Shown here in pieces: positions 12,818 through 25,168 of a DNA stretch of 64,000 bases. Each line of letters opens with the position of its first letter. Positions within the stretch are counted from its first letter, which is position 1. The stretch is from the NCBI RefSeq assembly GCF_003171515.1, contig NC_089398.1, positions 868,001-932,000 on the forward strand, in the 5' to 3' direction. The position numbers were made by a program, and so were the translations under genes. The notes under the pieces are model-generated. The model had not been told where the DNA came from. It made no database searches and saw only the letters and a list, made by a program, of their open reading frames with translations. This DNA comes from Pyrenophora tritici-repentis (lineage: Eukaryota > Ascomycota > Dothideomycetes > Pleosporales > Pleosporaceae).

Positions 12818-15032
12818 ATGCCAGACATCAATCTTCTCTCCGCAGATGCGGTAGCTCCTAGACTAGACTATCTGTTGCGCCGCGCCCGTATTGTCAAAGA
12901 GAGCGCATCCGTAAACCCGCCACTGCATGTTTCCGAACTTGTGCCAGAGAACGAGCCTCTTCTGGGCGAGATCGAAGGCGGGAGTGCAGTGCGCGCACTT
13001 GCAGTCGAGAGCGCAGCGAAGAGTGTTTTCTATGCCAATCTCGTCAGTCACTACGCCGTTGTCCCAGTTCTGGAGGAAGCTTACAGATCTAGGGCGCCAC
13101 TAGTATCGAGGAGCCAGCCTTTGTAACCATCTGGAACCTGCTGGATATTCTGCAATATTGTGGAGACCGAGGTACGTCTCCTGCGTGAATCGACGTGTTT
13201 AGACTGACTTTTGCAGACCTATGTCATCCACAGCTAGTCTTGTTGCTCATCGAAGAGCTGCTCGACAGCCAGTCCATCTCTGGCTGTCGCATAGTATTCA
13301 ACTTCCTTGAATCTAGGAGAGAGACCATCATCGCAGTATGTCGCTTTCAGCACTATGCATTGCACTTCTCATTTGTGTCCAGATCAACTCCAAGAATAAA
13401 GACCTCGTCATTTTGCGGTTATGCAACGAGCTGCTCCGCCGACTGTCCCGCGCCGAAGACCCGGTCTTTTGCGGACGTGTCTATATCTTTATGTTTCAGA
13501 GTTTTCCCTTGGGCGATAAGAGTTCGGTAAACCTCCGGGGAAACTTCCACGTTGAGAACGTTACGACATTTGAGGATTTTCTAAAGGAACCGAAGACCGA
13601 CGATGATTCGATGCAAGTTGATGCCGACGATGCTGTTATTACGCCTAAGGAAGAATCCAAGTCAGAAGAGAAGGCTGTTGAAAATGAAGAACCCGACAAG
13701 GACAAGGACGCGAAACCGGACACGCTTGACACGGACACGCTCTATCCAGTGTTCTGGTCTTTGCAGCACTCTTTCTCCAATCCGCCGAGGCTTTTCGAGG
13801 AGGATAACTTCCAGCAATTCCAAAAGAGCTTAGAGGCAACACTGGCCAAGTTCAAAGAAGTGCCAAAAGTGATCCAAGCCGGAGACTCTGAGCGCAAAAG
13901 GGGCCAACAAACACGAGACGGAGATGACTACGATGCATTTGCAAACTCTTTCAATCCAAAGTACCTCACAAGCCGGGATCTCTTCAAGCTCGAGGTATGC
14001 AAGATTGCCACTATGGACCTTGCGCTATGACTGACTATTTACAGCTCAGTGATCTCGCCTTCCAACGTCACATCCTTGTCCAAGCACTGATACTCATCGA
14101 CTTTCTCCTGACCTTGACGGAGAAATCCAAGAGTAAGCCCTTCTACCAGAACGCACAAAAGGCCATGCAATACAATTTCACGCTCCGTGAAGAAGACGTA
14201 AGTTTTTGCCACCCTCTCCACCTTTTCACTGTCACGCTCTCGTGCCCGCTCTCGCTCCTGCAGCCATGATCATCATCTTCTCGGCTGACCACAAAGCACA
14301 GACCGAGTGGGCATTGGGCATCAAGACGGCTATTGTAAATTACCTGCAGGAGGGCCCGGATGGCAAATTCTACTACCGGATGGTGGACACCGTGCTTTCC
14401 CGCGACAAGAATTGGGTAAGGTGGAAAATGGAGAACTGCCAACCATTTACTCGCGACCGAGTGGCGACGACCGACTTCCAGCAAGCCAAGTCTGGGGCAC
14501 AGAAAGCTGTCGTCAGCAAAAAGGCAACCAGGCCCATGGGTGTTCCCAGCACGTTGGACTTTCTATACAACAATGAAGCTGAGAAGGGACTCTCACAGCT
14601 GCGGCAGCGAAATAGGTATGTGCTCCGTTCAGCCGAGAGAAATTTGATGGCAGCCCCTTACATGCACACAGGTTCAATGTGCCGAAGGCAGAGTCGTATG
14701 CAAAGAAGGTTAAAATGACCGAGTTGGATCTGGACATGGCTGATGCGGAAGAGGAAAAGCGGCAAGTGGGGGAGAAGAAATCAAGTTACGTCTGGCGCGG
14801 TCTTCGGCTGGCATCAAAGACACAGCTAAGCTCGTTTGATAGAATCGAGCATGGCAAAGGTCTGGAGGCTCTTCAGCCGGCGAGCTCTGCCAGTGAAGCG
14901 ACGGGTGTTGAGGCAGCGCCCACTACTTCGGATGAGCAGGGGCCAGTTCCGCACGAGGAGCATCAGAGCGTCGAGGAGCAGCGGGCCGACCAACAAGGTC
15001 AAGTGACAGTAGAGGCAGCGGTGTCGACGTAG
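12818..15032 (+). CDS. THO1: THO complex subunit 1 (Hpr1/THOC1)
   Basis: This is a core subunit of the THO/TREX complex, which couples transcription elongation to mRNA packaging and export and prevents R-loops. I read seven exons: 12818-13042, 13093-13171, 13217-13335, 13383-13994, 14045-14197, 14302-14615 and 14672-15032. They join to 620 aa with no frame error. The efThoc1 signature is clear: TSIEEPAFVTIWNLLDILQYCGDRD, split here as TSIEEPAFVTIW and NLLDILQYCGDRD, then LCNELLRRLSRAEDPVFCGR and RVYIFMFQSFPLGDKS. An acidic and lysine-rich linker follows. The C-terminal half includes KKSSYVWRGLRLASK and a low-complexity Glu/Gln tail. Intron 1 (50 bp) ends at a TCTAG acceptor. It is required because the unspliced frame stops at once. 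Confidence 0.93.
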
Positions 15033-18000
15033 TGGCAGGGGCAGCTGCACCAGGCATGTATGAATTGTCGATGGCTCTAACAAGACGACGGGCCTTTCCC
15101 GTTAGGTTATCATGCAGTATGGGGAGCATTGTGGCGGCAATTGATGGAAGACATGTGTGCAAGCGAAGAAAACATGGGGCCATGGTCCCGGACGACGCTC
15201 AGCGTATCGATAGATCGGAGGCCATCCGCAGCTTGGGCAAACCGCACAGGCGGTCGGCAGCGGCGCCCCTCAATCTGCAACGCCACGATTAGCGGCCTCA
15301 AGGCTGATGCGGCGCACTGGTGTGTGGAGATGAAGGGGCCTGTCTGCAAGTATACAGTACAGGAGTAGATAATATAGGCCGCGTGGTAACGTACGACTGT
15401 GACGGGTCTCGATCTGAGGGTAATAGCCATGGGCGTCGGCGTCTGGGTCAGTATGACGTTGCATCCAAGGTTTCTAGAAATAAGATGAAGCCAGAGCAGA
15501 TGTGCCGTTGTAGGCCGGGGCGGGGCCGTCTTCAGGCTCATTCCATTGTGAGAGTGGTTGTGTTGTCAGCACAAAACCCACGTACATGGGCGAGGGTGCA
15601 TGATTCCGAAATGAAGGGACCTGTCCGACCTGACACGACCGTCCAGCGCCCGTCCGAGGCTTTCCCAGGTTGTTGCTCTGCTGTGTTTCTTTTGTGGAGG
15701 TGGGACCAAATCACGACGAGGTGCCGTGCAGCAGCAACGGCAGGGCGTCGGACGTTCGGGCCCGGCGTGTTTCCAGTTCCAGTTTCCAGACTGGCAGCTG
15801 GTTAGAATCATGTTCAATGCATGATTCGCCTTGTGTGTGGTCATGGTCCGGAGAGCATGACGAGAGAGAGACCAGGCACAGACAGGCACAGGCATCTGGC
15901 AGGCACTGACACAGGCACTGGGCCAGTTTGCCAGGCATCTTCTGCCGACACTGGTCAGGCACCCATGCGCTCATCAAACCCACCCAAAGTGCTTCGTCCC
16001 TCCCCCCTCGCTCTCCCCCCACCAATGGCCCGCTGAAATATCCGCGGGTTCGCTATCGGCTGCTCCTCTCATTTCACAACCCGCCCTCGTCCGCCAGCCG
16101 GGCGGTCTTGGCTGTGTTTTGGAAATGGACCGCAGGGCCCGTGTCGGCATCGCGTTCTGGAGATTGCGTAAGCCCGGGAGCGCTTGGGTTTTCCCGCTGC
16201 GAAACAGGGCCAAACGCTGGTGGTTTGCCTTGGAGCCTGCCACGGCAGGCATGAAGACGAAGAACAAAAAAGAAAAGCCAAGTGTGGGAAAAAACGGCGG
16301 GCGTGATGCAATGATGCAAGTGCAAGATGCAAGACGAGAACCATGAGCATGACCACCACACACCACACGCCCCCTTCCCCCTCCCCAGGAAGCCGGTTTG
16401 GGCAATGCGACCGCGCGAGGCGGGCGGCGGCCATGTGATTAGCTGATTCGCTGAGTCGTCGCCGTGTGTGGTGGTGGTGGTGTTGCTGCGCAGCTGCGGC
16501 CATGGATTGACGTGAGCTGCACTGCTGCGAGCTGCGAGCCAGAGCGCGAGCCAGAGCGCCGCCCCTCGGCTAGAAGCTCGTCTGGCTCGTCTGCTGCTCT
16601 GAGAGACACGGGCAATGTCGATCACCAACGGAACGGCGCAGCATGGGTGGCTTGCGCATCGCCCAGTTTACCCTGCAGTGTGGGCCACCTTGGACTCTCT
16701 TGTCGTCGGTCGTGGTCGCAGCCTCACGACGACATCATTTCCCATTAAAATGGCATGCTTGTAAGGCGCGGTTGGCCGCGCTTGCATGGATGCCCAGTGT
16801 CAAGCACGTTACGAAAATTCACCGCTGTCACCCAACTACCGGCAGCCCACCAGCGTTGCACGCGTCGCACTACCGTGGAGCGACAAGTTGGACAAGCAGC
16901 GCCTTTTCCAGTATTTTCCCGGCGCGGGCCGAGCTTTTCGCCGTTAGATCGTTTTTAGCCCAGCCAGATCTGTTGCTCGTTCACGGCCACGGCTCCTCAT
17001 TGGAGGCCTTTGGTCGTGGCTAGCCGCTCAACTACCACTGCTCGACTGCACTCACCACTCTGGATCAAGCAGGTGAGCAGCAGCGTCACCGAAACAGCTA
17101 GACGCGCTGTGCTGGTCCTCGCCGAGCCCACCAGCAATGGACCCAGCAATAGACCGGCGGCTGGAGAAGGCCAAGGTCCGCTGTTTATGCATCATCGAGC
17201 GGGCGCCATGGGCGGCTCAAACCACACACTGGCAAGGCTGATGCAGCGCGTTCCTGAAGCAAACGCAATTTCGCGGACGGTGGACATTTGACAGCTGCCA
17301 GAAGAAACGCGCTCGTAAAGCCACCGGCCGATACTGTTTTAGTTCAAACGGCACCGCACCAGCAACACCACCACACGCACACCGCAGAGGCCACAGTGCC
17401 GTGCGTGTGTGTGTGTGTGTGTGCGAAAGGCGTGGTTCGACGACAGTAGCATGGAGCACACGAACCTGAGCCCTGCCAGTCCCATGTCCGACGACCTCAC
17501 CACCACACCACCACCTTCAGGCTTCTGCTCCGCCGCACACCGTCCACGCTTAAAGCAGCAGCCCAGCATTGACAGCAACACCCCGCAACAAGCTGTGCAA
17601 GCGTTGCCGAGCCCTGTAGCATCCCTGTCTGCGCTCACAGCGGGTTCCTTGGAGCTCCCGCGTCGCAGCTAGCCAGTAATGGCGCCGCCGCCTGCCTCGA
17701 CCTAACACTGACTGACGCCACGCATCAGGCCTTGTTCGTCGGCCATTTTTCTACACGGGCCCTGGTCTATGCATGCATGGAGCTTGCAGACCTCCATGTT
17801 CACCCACCCTGGGCCACCCATGCCGACCCTTTGAGCAGGAGCAGAGGGCACCCTGGCATGCAGCACACCTGATCCAGGAGCCCTTCGATTCGCCCGTTCC
17901 CGCTCCGTCTCTCCTGCGTTGTAGGCCCACGTCCCGAGCTACCGTATCCCTGTGCCCTGGGGGCTGCTAGCCCTCGACGTTAGTCACGCTTCTCGTCGTG

Positions 18001-18813
18001 TAACAAGCTGCTTCCAGATCCTCGAAGGATATCATGTTTCCCTAAGAGGGACCACTGTCCATGCATGGTTTGACCCTAGTCCTCGCTTTGCTTAACCTCG
18101 ATTTTATCCGGATCGTCGACAGTAGAGTGCCGTCAAGCCTTTCGGTCTGAATGATCTGTTCCCCTCCCCTGCCGCTATTGCTGATATAGCCTCCGACCGT
18201 TCCTGACCCTCTTTACAAAGGCCTACCCGTCGTCGACCCAGATCCACGCTTCACCCTTCTAGAGCAAGCCGGCTGCTCATCACTTCACTCCTGTCTGACA
18301 TCAAGGTGCCTTTTGCAAAGCATCCATCTTTATTTGGCGCACAGCATCACCCGCCCGGTAGCTGTCTATTTCCAGCTTCAAGTTGCACCACACTCACACA
18401 CCCGCGCCCCAACTCTGCCCCCAACGTGCGACATCCCCATTCACCCCGGACTCGCATATCCACAACCCCAGCACTCATCAAACTTCGACCGACCATCCTG
18501 CCATTGTTGTTTCCCACTTCAGCCCGTCACAAACGCTGAATCTGCCTATTCTCGCTGATCACCCGTACCATCCCCGCACAAGCCCCGGGCACTGATCGAC
18601 TGTGAACTTCAAAATTCATCGGATCATTACTCTTTGTGGAAAACCTGCTGTCTTCCTCACAATTGTCGCTGGACGCCTCTTGGACACGAATTTTTCCAGG
18701 TAAGCAACACGCCAGTACACGACCTGCAACAATCTGACAGCGAATAATAGGAGACGCCTCAGCCATACAGCTAAGCCTAACTCTACTCCACAACACCAGT
18801 TTCCGAAGCGCCA
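15033..18813. other. Long intergenic region upstream of the homeobox gene
   Basis: This 3.8-kb stretch has no supported coding gene. It is C-rich and GC-rich on the plus strand and has a GT microsatellite near 17405. The last few hundred bases, rich in CCAC and CACA, look like a long 5' leader of the homeobox gene. A possible 5' UTR intron starts at a GTAAGC near 18701. Long open frames on the minus strand here have biased, repetitive composition and no recognisable domain. Confidence 0.5.
17405..17423. repeat. GT microsatellite
   Basis: An uninterrupted (GT)n tract of about 19 bases lies in the intergenic region upstream of the homeobox gene, next to several CACCA-rich stretches. Confidence 0.8.
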
Positions 18814-20490
18814 ATGGTTGACGGAAACTTCATTATTCCTTTGTCTCCGCCTAGCTCGCCGCACATGTCTGCGTACAGCACGAGTGCCGCAGACCACGAG
18901 TGGCATTCTTCAGACGTCAGGACACTGGAACACACCCCACCACACTCAGACAACGACATGGCCATGCTACAGGCCGAAGTCTCTGGACACAACTTCGACA
19001 TGAAGCGTCCGTCAATGCGATCACACAAGAGCTTCCCCTACTTGCTCGATGGAAAGAGCCATCTCAACAGTGGTAGCACCACACCATCAGGACATGATGA
19101 GATTGAGCACCACGACGTCCCCAACGTGACCTTTGGAGGCTCTGCCCCCACCAGCCCCATCTCAAGACTGACTCCCCCTTCGACCAACGATGGCAACAAT
19201 GCAGACAAGCTTGAGGACCAAGATGATGATCTCATCCTCGACGACAAGGACGACGAAGACGACCTCAAGGATGAGAACAGGGCGCCAATGTCCGCTGCAG
19301 AAATCCGAGCGGCGAAGCGGAAGATGAAGAGGTTTAGGCTCACTCACAACCAGACTCGCTTCCTCATGAGCGAGTTTGCCCGTCAAGCACACCCAGATGC
19401 AGCACACCGCGAGCGACTAGCTCGGGAAATCCCTGGCCTCAGCCCTCGTCAGGTCCAGGTCTGGTTCCAGAACAGGCGTGCGAAGTTGAAGCGATTGACA
19501 AGCGACGACCGCGAGCGCATGATGAGGTCTCGCGCTTTGCCAGATGACTTCGACATGGCATCAGCTCTTCACTCTCCGTTTGGAAACTCTCATGGTCTTG
19601 GAACACCACTTGCTTCACCTGCATCCTACAACCCGAGCTTCCCAGAAAGCAACATGATGCGACCCCTGAGCATCGACACATTCAGGCGAGGACCACTAGA
19701 CTCTCACATGTCGCCCACTGGTATCAGCCCTGCCTTTGGTGGCTTCGCATTCACGCCACCACAATCAGCGACAGACACGATATCGCCAGTCTCGGCTCAC
19801 GAGGGATCACCCTTTGGCTTCCACTCAGCACCAATTGACACCAGCCCAAGGACATCGAACCCTTTCACATCCATGCCCGTTAGTAGCCCACCGGCATACG
19901 CCGCGCAGCACAGCATTCCTCGCCTCTCACTGCATGCCGATCGTGTTGTAAGGAGTCGGGCGGAGTCCCTACAGTCGCCTCTTCGTACCAGCATGAGCTA
20001 CACTAGCGACAGCAGCAACTCAGGTGATTCCCATGGCCACCATGATAGCTCCCGGGGATACTCAAGCTCAATGATGCCGTACGGCATCGGCTACTCTTGT
20101 AAGCCACCCCCACTCACTTTAAACACGTCACCTGTTCTAACAAGTCTAGACTCCCCAGTACCAGGCTTCGGGTCCAACGGCAACAGGCTACGGTCCTTTT
20201 CTAATGGTGTTCCTCGGCGCATCGAGCTGAGTACCCATTACACACCCCATCGCAATGGATCAACGCCTCAGACAGCTCAATTCCCGTCTTACTCGGGCTC
20301 TCCCCTTGTCACACCTCAAAGCTACGCGATGCCGCAGATGAGCGCCCCCCACCACATGTCGTCTTTTCCCAATTCGTACATGCGCAACGACTCTGCACAC
20401 CATGACTCGTATTCGGCCGTCGGCTCCATCCTCGGAGAAGTGATGGAGAATACGAGTCAACACAGCGATGATCATCATGATCAGTACTAA
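18814..20490 (+). CDS. Homeobox transcription factor, HTF1/MoHox2-like
   Basis: This is a single-exon gene of 558 aa with one homeodomain at about residues 167-230. The helix 3 signature is VQVWFQNRRAKLKR, preceded by RFRLTHNQTRFLMSEFARQ. A conserved block after the domain (SDDRERMMRSRALPDDFD) resembles the filamentous-ascomycete HTF1/MoHox2 class, whose members are needed for conidiation in Magnaporthe and Fusarium. That assignment comes from remembered family features, not a search. An acidic patch lies just before the domain at about 137-153. The long C-terminus is rich in Ser, Pro and His and ends in an HHDQY-like tail. The gene sits alone between very large intergenic spaces, which suggests complex regulation. 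The start at 18814 is the first ATG of the frame. Confidence 0.93.
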   Translation: MVDGNFIIPLSPPSSPHMSAYSTSAADHEWHSSDVRTLEHTPPHSDNDMAMLQAEVSGHNFDMKRPSMRSHKSFPYLLDGKSHLNSGSTTPSGHDEIEHHDVPNVTFGGSAPTSPISRLTPPSTNDGNNADKLEDQDDDLILDDKDDEDDLKDENRAPMSAAEIRAAKRKMKRFRLTHNQTRFLMSEFARQAHPDAAHRERLAREIPGLSPRQVQVWFQNRRAKLKRLTSDDRERMMRSRALPDDFDMASALHSPFGNSHGLGTPLASPASYNPSFPESNMMRPLSIDTFRRGPLDSHMSPTGISPAFGGFAFTPPQSATDTISPVSAHEGSPFGFHSAPIDTSPRTSNPFTSMPVSSPPAYAAQHSIPRLSLHADRVVRSRAESLQSPLRTSMSYTSDSSNSGDSHGHHDSSRGYSSSMMPYGIGYSCKPPPLTLNTSPVLTSLDSPVPGFGSNGNRLRSFSNGVPRRIELSTHYTPHRNGSTPQTAQFPSYSGSPLVTPQSYAMPQMSAPHHMSSFPNSYMRNDSAHHDSYSAVGSILGEVMENTSQHSDDHHDQY

Positions 20491-23107
20491 GTGTTCTTCT
20501 TGTTTGGCAGGCGTTTAAGAGTTACGATTTCACTAGCGGGGGGACCTGGACGGAAAACACGGCACGGGTCTGTTTCGACTGGTTTGATGACATGACGGTT
20601 GTTCTTCATCTCCCTCCTTCTGCGATACCAGTCTCGCTTCTTAGCAATGTTCTTTTCGGTGGCTTTTTCACTGCATCTTTATCACTTTCTCCAAAGCAGG
20701 TGACTCATGTTTGACATACTATCCATTTTTCCTTGCACTCGATGTACAGCGATATTTGGTACCTACCCTTCTATGTATTATTTTAGAAAAACAACCACAT
20801 TGCATGTGGCTTACAAAATACCTTTTACCCAACCATGTACACAATTTCTTTCTCGCCTTTGATTCTATTTTGCCCAGCCATCACGGTATTCCCGTGAAGC
20901 CACCTCAATTACGAGACGAAAATCTTTTCCTGTAGAGAAGCCAAACCAGTACAAATGCAAACCACATGACTCCTATATTTGCCACCGACGCCGCTGAACG
21001 ATTTAATCAATTTTTGCCCCCCTACGAGTGCAGATACCTAGGCAGATGCGGCTGCGGCTGCTAGAACAACAGGAAAACCAGTGGAGTAAGTGGTACAAAG
21101 TGGATCAAGGAAACCCGCACCGTTGCCCTGACTAAAGCAGAGTAAACGGTAGCCGGCTGTGCAAAGTAAGCACGAAGGTAGTCGCCCGCCAAGGCCCACC
21201 GTCCGGCGGCCTCCCAATCTAACAACGCAAGCGAAGGACCTAAGCGGAAAGCAGGCAGCTCACAACAGAAACGCCATGTTCCGAAGCTCACATTTGAGGT
21301 CACAATACCCATATTACACGTCCGGGGGGAGGGGTGGTGGGCAGGCGAGGCGGTCGTCGCACACGGTGTACGCAACAAAACATGGGAAACTACTGTAAAT
21401 TTGGCAAAAAGAGTGGAGACGGGCATCGCGACGAGCGCGACTTGCGACTTGTGGTCAGTCTTTTTACCCTACCCGTGCTGTACGTTTACATTTCCGGAAG
21501 AGCCGCCCTTTCCCACATTGAGGGGTACGTAAGCGAGAGAGAAATGGCGTGGTGCAATGATGAGACAGATTGCACGAAAGAAAAAAAAGAAAAAAAAACA
21601 GACACTAAAATGCATCATGGTACCTTTGGTTAGGTACTCAGGTCATGGTCGTGGACATGGTAGTACTAAGATTTTTTGTTTCTTTATTTATCAGTTCATT
21701 GTCACCGAATCGGCGCTTTTGATTGGGACCGATGTCACATCACGGACCGTTTTTTGCTGTTGACATGAAAGGCTCACATGGGCTGGTTTTACCTAGGTTG
21801 CTGGCTGGCTGTGTACGTTGGGTTGATGACTAGTGGGTGGTGGGGGTGCATTTCCTCCGAAAATCCGGGCTTATGGGGTCGAGGCTCGCCTTGACGGCCA
21901 TCACCGGCGACTTAGCTGTTACTTGCTGCTTTTCTGAATTGGGAGGCAAGATGCTGGATCTGTGTCAAAAGGATTTGGACGACAGTCATGATGAGACGGT
22001 GAGATAGGAAGTGATAGGGTAGTAGTATATTGCATTGTGGATAAGTACCTAGGTGAGTTGGGGGTACTTCGTTGAGAATACGATGATGGACACAGGGGTG
22101 TCTTATCGTGGGAGCTCTTGTGATGTTTGCATCTGGCATCGTGGGCATTGGCAACCAATTTGATAGGTCATGTTCTCGCTGTTGCTATTATTGTTGTCGT
22201 TGATGTTTGTATTTTCGCCACTGCGATATCTCCGACGTTTGCCCGTCGTATCTTGAGTATATGAAAAGTATATGCAAGAGGCAGTAGTACAGCCTCAACT
22301 TACTCACGCAACCTGTCAAACCCTACCGCGGGAAGATACTCGCCCAAATCCTTTTGCTGCACCAGTTTCTCTCCCAATCTCTCTGTTCCCTGACTTTCAA
22401 TCTCCGCGTATCCGTCTCAAGCCTAACCTTCCTATATCATCGACCTCGGAATACGCATTCACGCTACCAATATCACCATCACTACTTCCAAGCCGCAGGT
22501 CACGCCCCCCCCCAAGCACCATGTACCCATGCCCCCTCCCCCGAATCATGCTTCCAGAAAGCTTCCACTACCAAGCGGCGTCCCTCATCCGCCGTCGATC
22601 CCATACCCTCCTCACAGTAGTTGCGCCATCTCCAGCCCTCACATCACCCCCCTCAGCACTCCGACGGCCGCCGCCAAAGGCGCCACCCCTAACACAACCC
22701 CAGCCTCCAATCTAAACACTACAGCTTCCAGAAGGTCTGGGATGGTGAAAATCACCTTACCACATGACCCCATCCGCCACCAGGGTCGCAAAGGTGCGCC
22801 TCTTGATATTAAACATTTGCACATCCACATGCAGCCATTGGGCGAAGGCGTGCAGGATCCCTGCCGCAAGATGGACTTGCATACCCCAAGCGTGGTTCAA
22901 CTTTAACGAGCCCCGGGTATGGATGCAGTGGTATGGGGGGAAGGAGGGAGGGTGAGGGGAAAAGTAGTCGGAAAGTGGCACAACAAGGTCCGAGACCTTA
23001 ATCATCTCCACACTATAGCTCTTCCCTTGCCCATTTACCCCAGACTACTTGATCCGGGCCTGAACTAGCCAGGATGGGAGACGATAAACGTGCAGGTCAA
23101 GTGTGCA

Positions 23108-23150
23108 TGTACAGTACTGCTAGTACGTACGACTAGTACAGTACTGTGTG
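23108..23150. repeat. Palindromic GTAC-rich cluster
   Basis: This run of overlapping self-complementary units (ACAGTACTG, CTAGTACGTAC, CTAGTACAGTACTG) is followed directly by a short GT microsatellite. It lies in the gene desert and no adjacent coding gene is visible. Confidence 0.6.
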
Positions 23151-25144
23151 TGTGTGAGTGGAGTGAGTGGCGCTTTCTTTGGTAGATAACATCTCGGCAT
23201 GGGTTATAAGTTCGCTTGGCGCCATACACAGCCCATACTTCGGCTTGTTTTTTTGAGGCTCAGGAACGCGGTTGCCAGCTTGCGATGAGGTTGCGTCGTC
23301 GTGGCTAATGCGGTTGCGGTATGGCTTTGCTCAGCTGAGCTGGCGGGGTGTGCTAGCTGGGTGGGCCGAGGATGGTCGGAACGTACAGCAGCAGGGAAGG
23401 GACGGCTATGACAAGGGAAAATCCGAAAGAATAGCGACATGGGGGTAAAATCTTTGGTACAGGTGGCTAAATTCATGGTCAGGAAAACATGGCTCTCGCC
23501 ATGGTTTGTTGTCGTTTCTTCTTACTCTTACTCGTTAGCCTTCCACGATGCCTTGTACATGCGTGTACGTGCGGCTTTCTAGTGGGATCGGACGATGACT
23601 GCGAACCTCGGGATCATGGGGACACTGCCTTTGCGAGTACGAGAGCAGACCACAACGTGGAGATGACGGGCATTGTGATTGAATGCGTAACGTGCTTCAT
23701 CTTCGGCCTTTGTTGCTACTGTACTGCTGTGTAGCTTCGGGTCATGCGAACCATGCACCTCATCTCGTGTTCTCCACGTCTCGTATTAGTCAATCTCGAA
23801 TTCTGGCAATTTTCGCAGATTTCCTCATTTTGACAAGATGAGATTTTTAGCCTTTTTGCGGGGAAAGAAGTCATGGATGGTGGTGGCGCTCTCGCTTCCA
23901 ATAGGTGCATTAAACAGGATGAACACATCACCAATGTTCGAGGTCAGTTAAGGACATGGATAGTCACGGTTCGTGCCAGCGGACAGGGGTGTGGCAGCAC
24001 GCAGGATGGCGGCTGCGTGACACCCCGATATCATCTATCTTACATCGGTAGGCGTCTGGCTGGGGCTGTGGGGTCGGCATTTGGGCGAGGAACAGGATAG
24101 GTGTGGATCTTAACTTGATTAGAGTTAATCAACGGCTGTTGCTGGCAGTTGTTAGATTGATTAGTAGCCGCAGGCGGGTTTGGTGCAGAACCAGACAACG
24201 ACCAAAGAACGAGAGCTTAGGCTCAATAATGGCTGGGCATTACCGGGGCGGGGTAGGGTTTGAGGCGGGCGAATTGGGTAATGGCATAACCTCTTCTTCC
24301 AAGCGGTGGTGTTTCGAGAAGCTCCCAAGGTCGAGTCCAGAAGTGGTGGAGCATGGTACATGGTTCGGGGCATGCGACTTTGTGAATGGGCAAAGCTTTC
24401 AGCTGCAGCGTCTAGGTACGGCATTTTGGGCGTGTGATGTGAATTCATCGGCTGAATATGTGCGATGAGGCTCGTCGTGCATGTTTTTCGTGGCGGTGTG
24501 ATGGGGCCCTGCCATGTTGGGATAGTTTTCCCAAGTAGCTTGTACGGTGCTATGTGCTGAGTGTATTAGCTCCGGACTCACGTCGTATCTACAAGGGCCG
24601 AGCCATGGAAAACAACGGTCTCGAGTGAATACGACTCAGGCCCATAGCCATGGATGACAGGAGCATGGCGACTGTGAAGTTAGTTTGGGGTTCCACCCAT
24701 GGCGCAAGGCCGTCGCGATGCGGTACGCCATTCCGACAGAACGCTCCAGGGCTACCGTTCACTTAGCTGTGGAGCACATCAGGTGCAGCACGAGCGGACT
24801 AGCGTACCCTATCGCTGCTTTTACACGGCGCCTGTTGTCCGACTCGTCCGCTTTGCTCACCATCGGTCGTCGTCGGTGGCCAGGTGTTGGCTAACCACTG
24901 AGGTTGCCAGGGCGGGGGAAAAGGCGCTACCAGATTTATTGTCCGCGACCTGGACGGGCTACACCAGAGACGCCGTCATGGTTAGGAAAGGGTTTCCAAG
25001 GAGTCCGGAACGATGTGCCTGAAGATGAGTAAGGGGCCTGCCTGTAGGTAGCATGCAACTGCCAGTCATCCCGGCTGAATACCGGCTGGTTCGACAGGAA
25101 CATTTCCGCCCAACCATGGCATGCAAAGCTTACACATGACGACA

Positions 25145-25168
25145 GCACGCACGCACGCACGCACGCAC
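25145..25168. repeat. ACGC tetranucleotide microsatellite
   Basis: About six tandem CGCA/ACGC units lie in intergenic DNA, with no gene context. Confidence 0.8.

Noticed and set aside
13043..13126. Short THO1 product ending at 13126
   Set aside because: This is read-through of a 50-bp intron. Splicing 13043-13092 restores the conserved TSIEEPAFV frame.
22272..22906. Proline-rich open frames in the gene desert as a real gene
   Set aside because: Overlapping frames are open because of C-rich composition. There is no domain, intron pattern or consistent frame.
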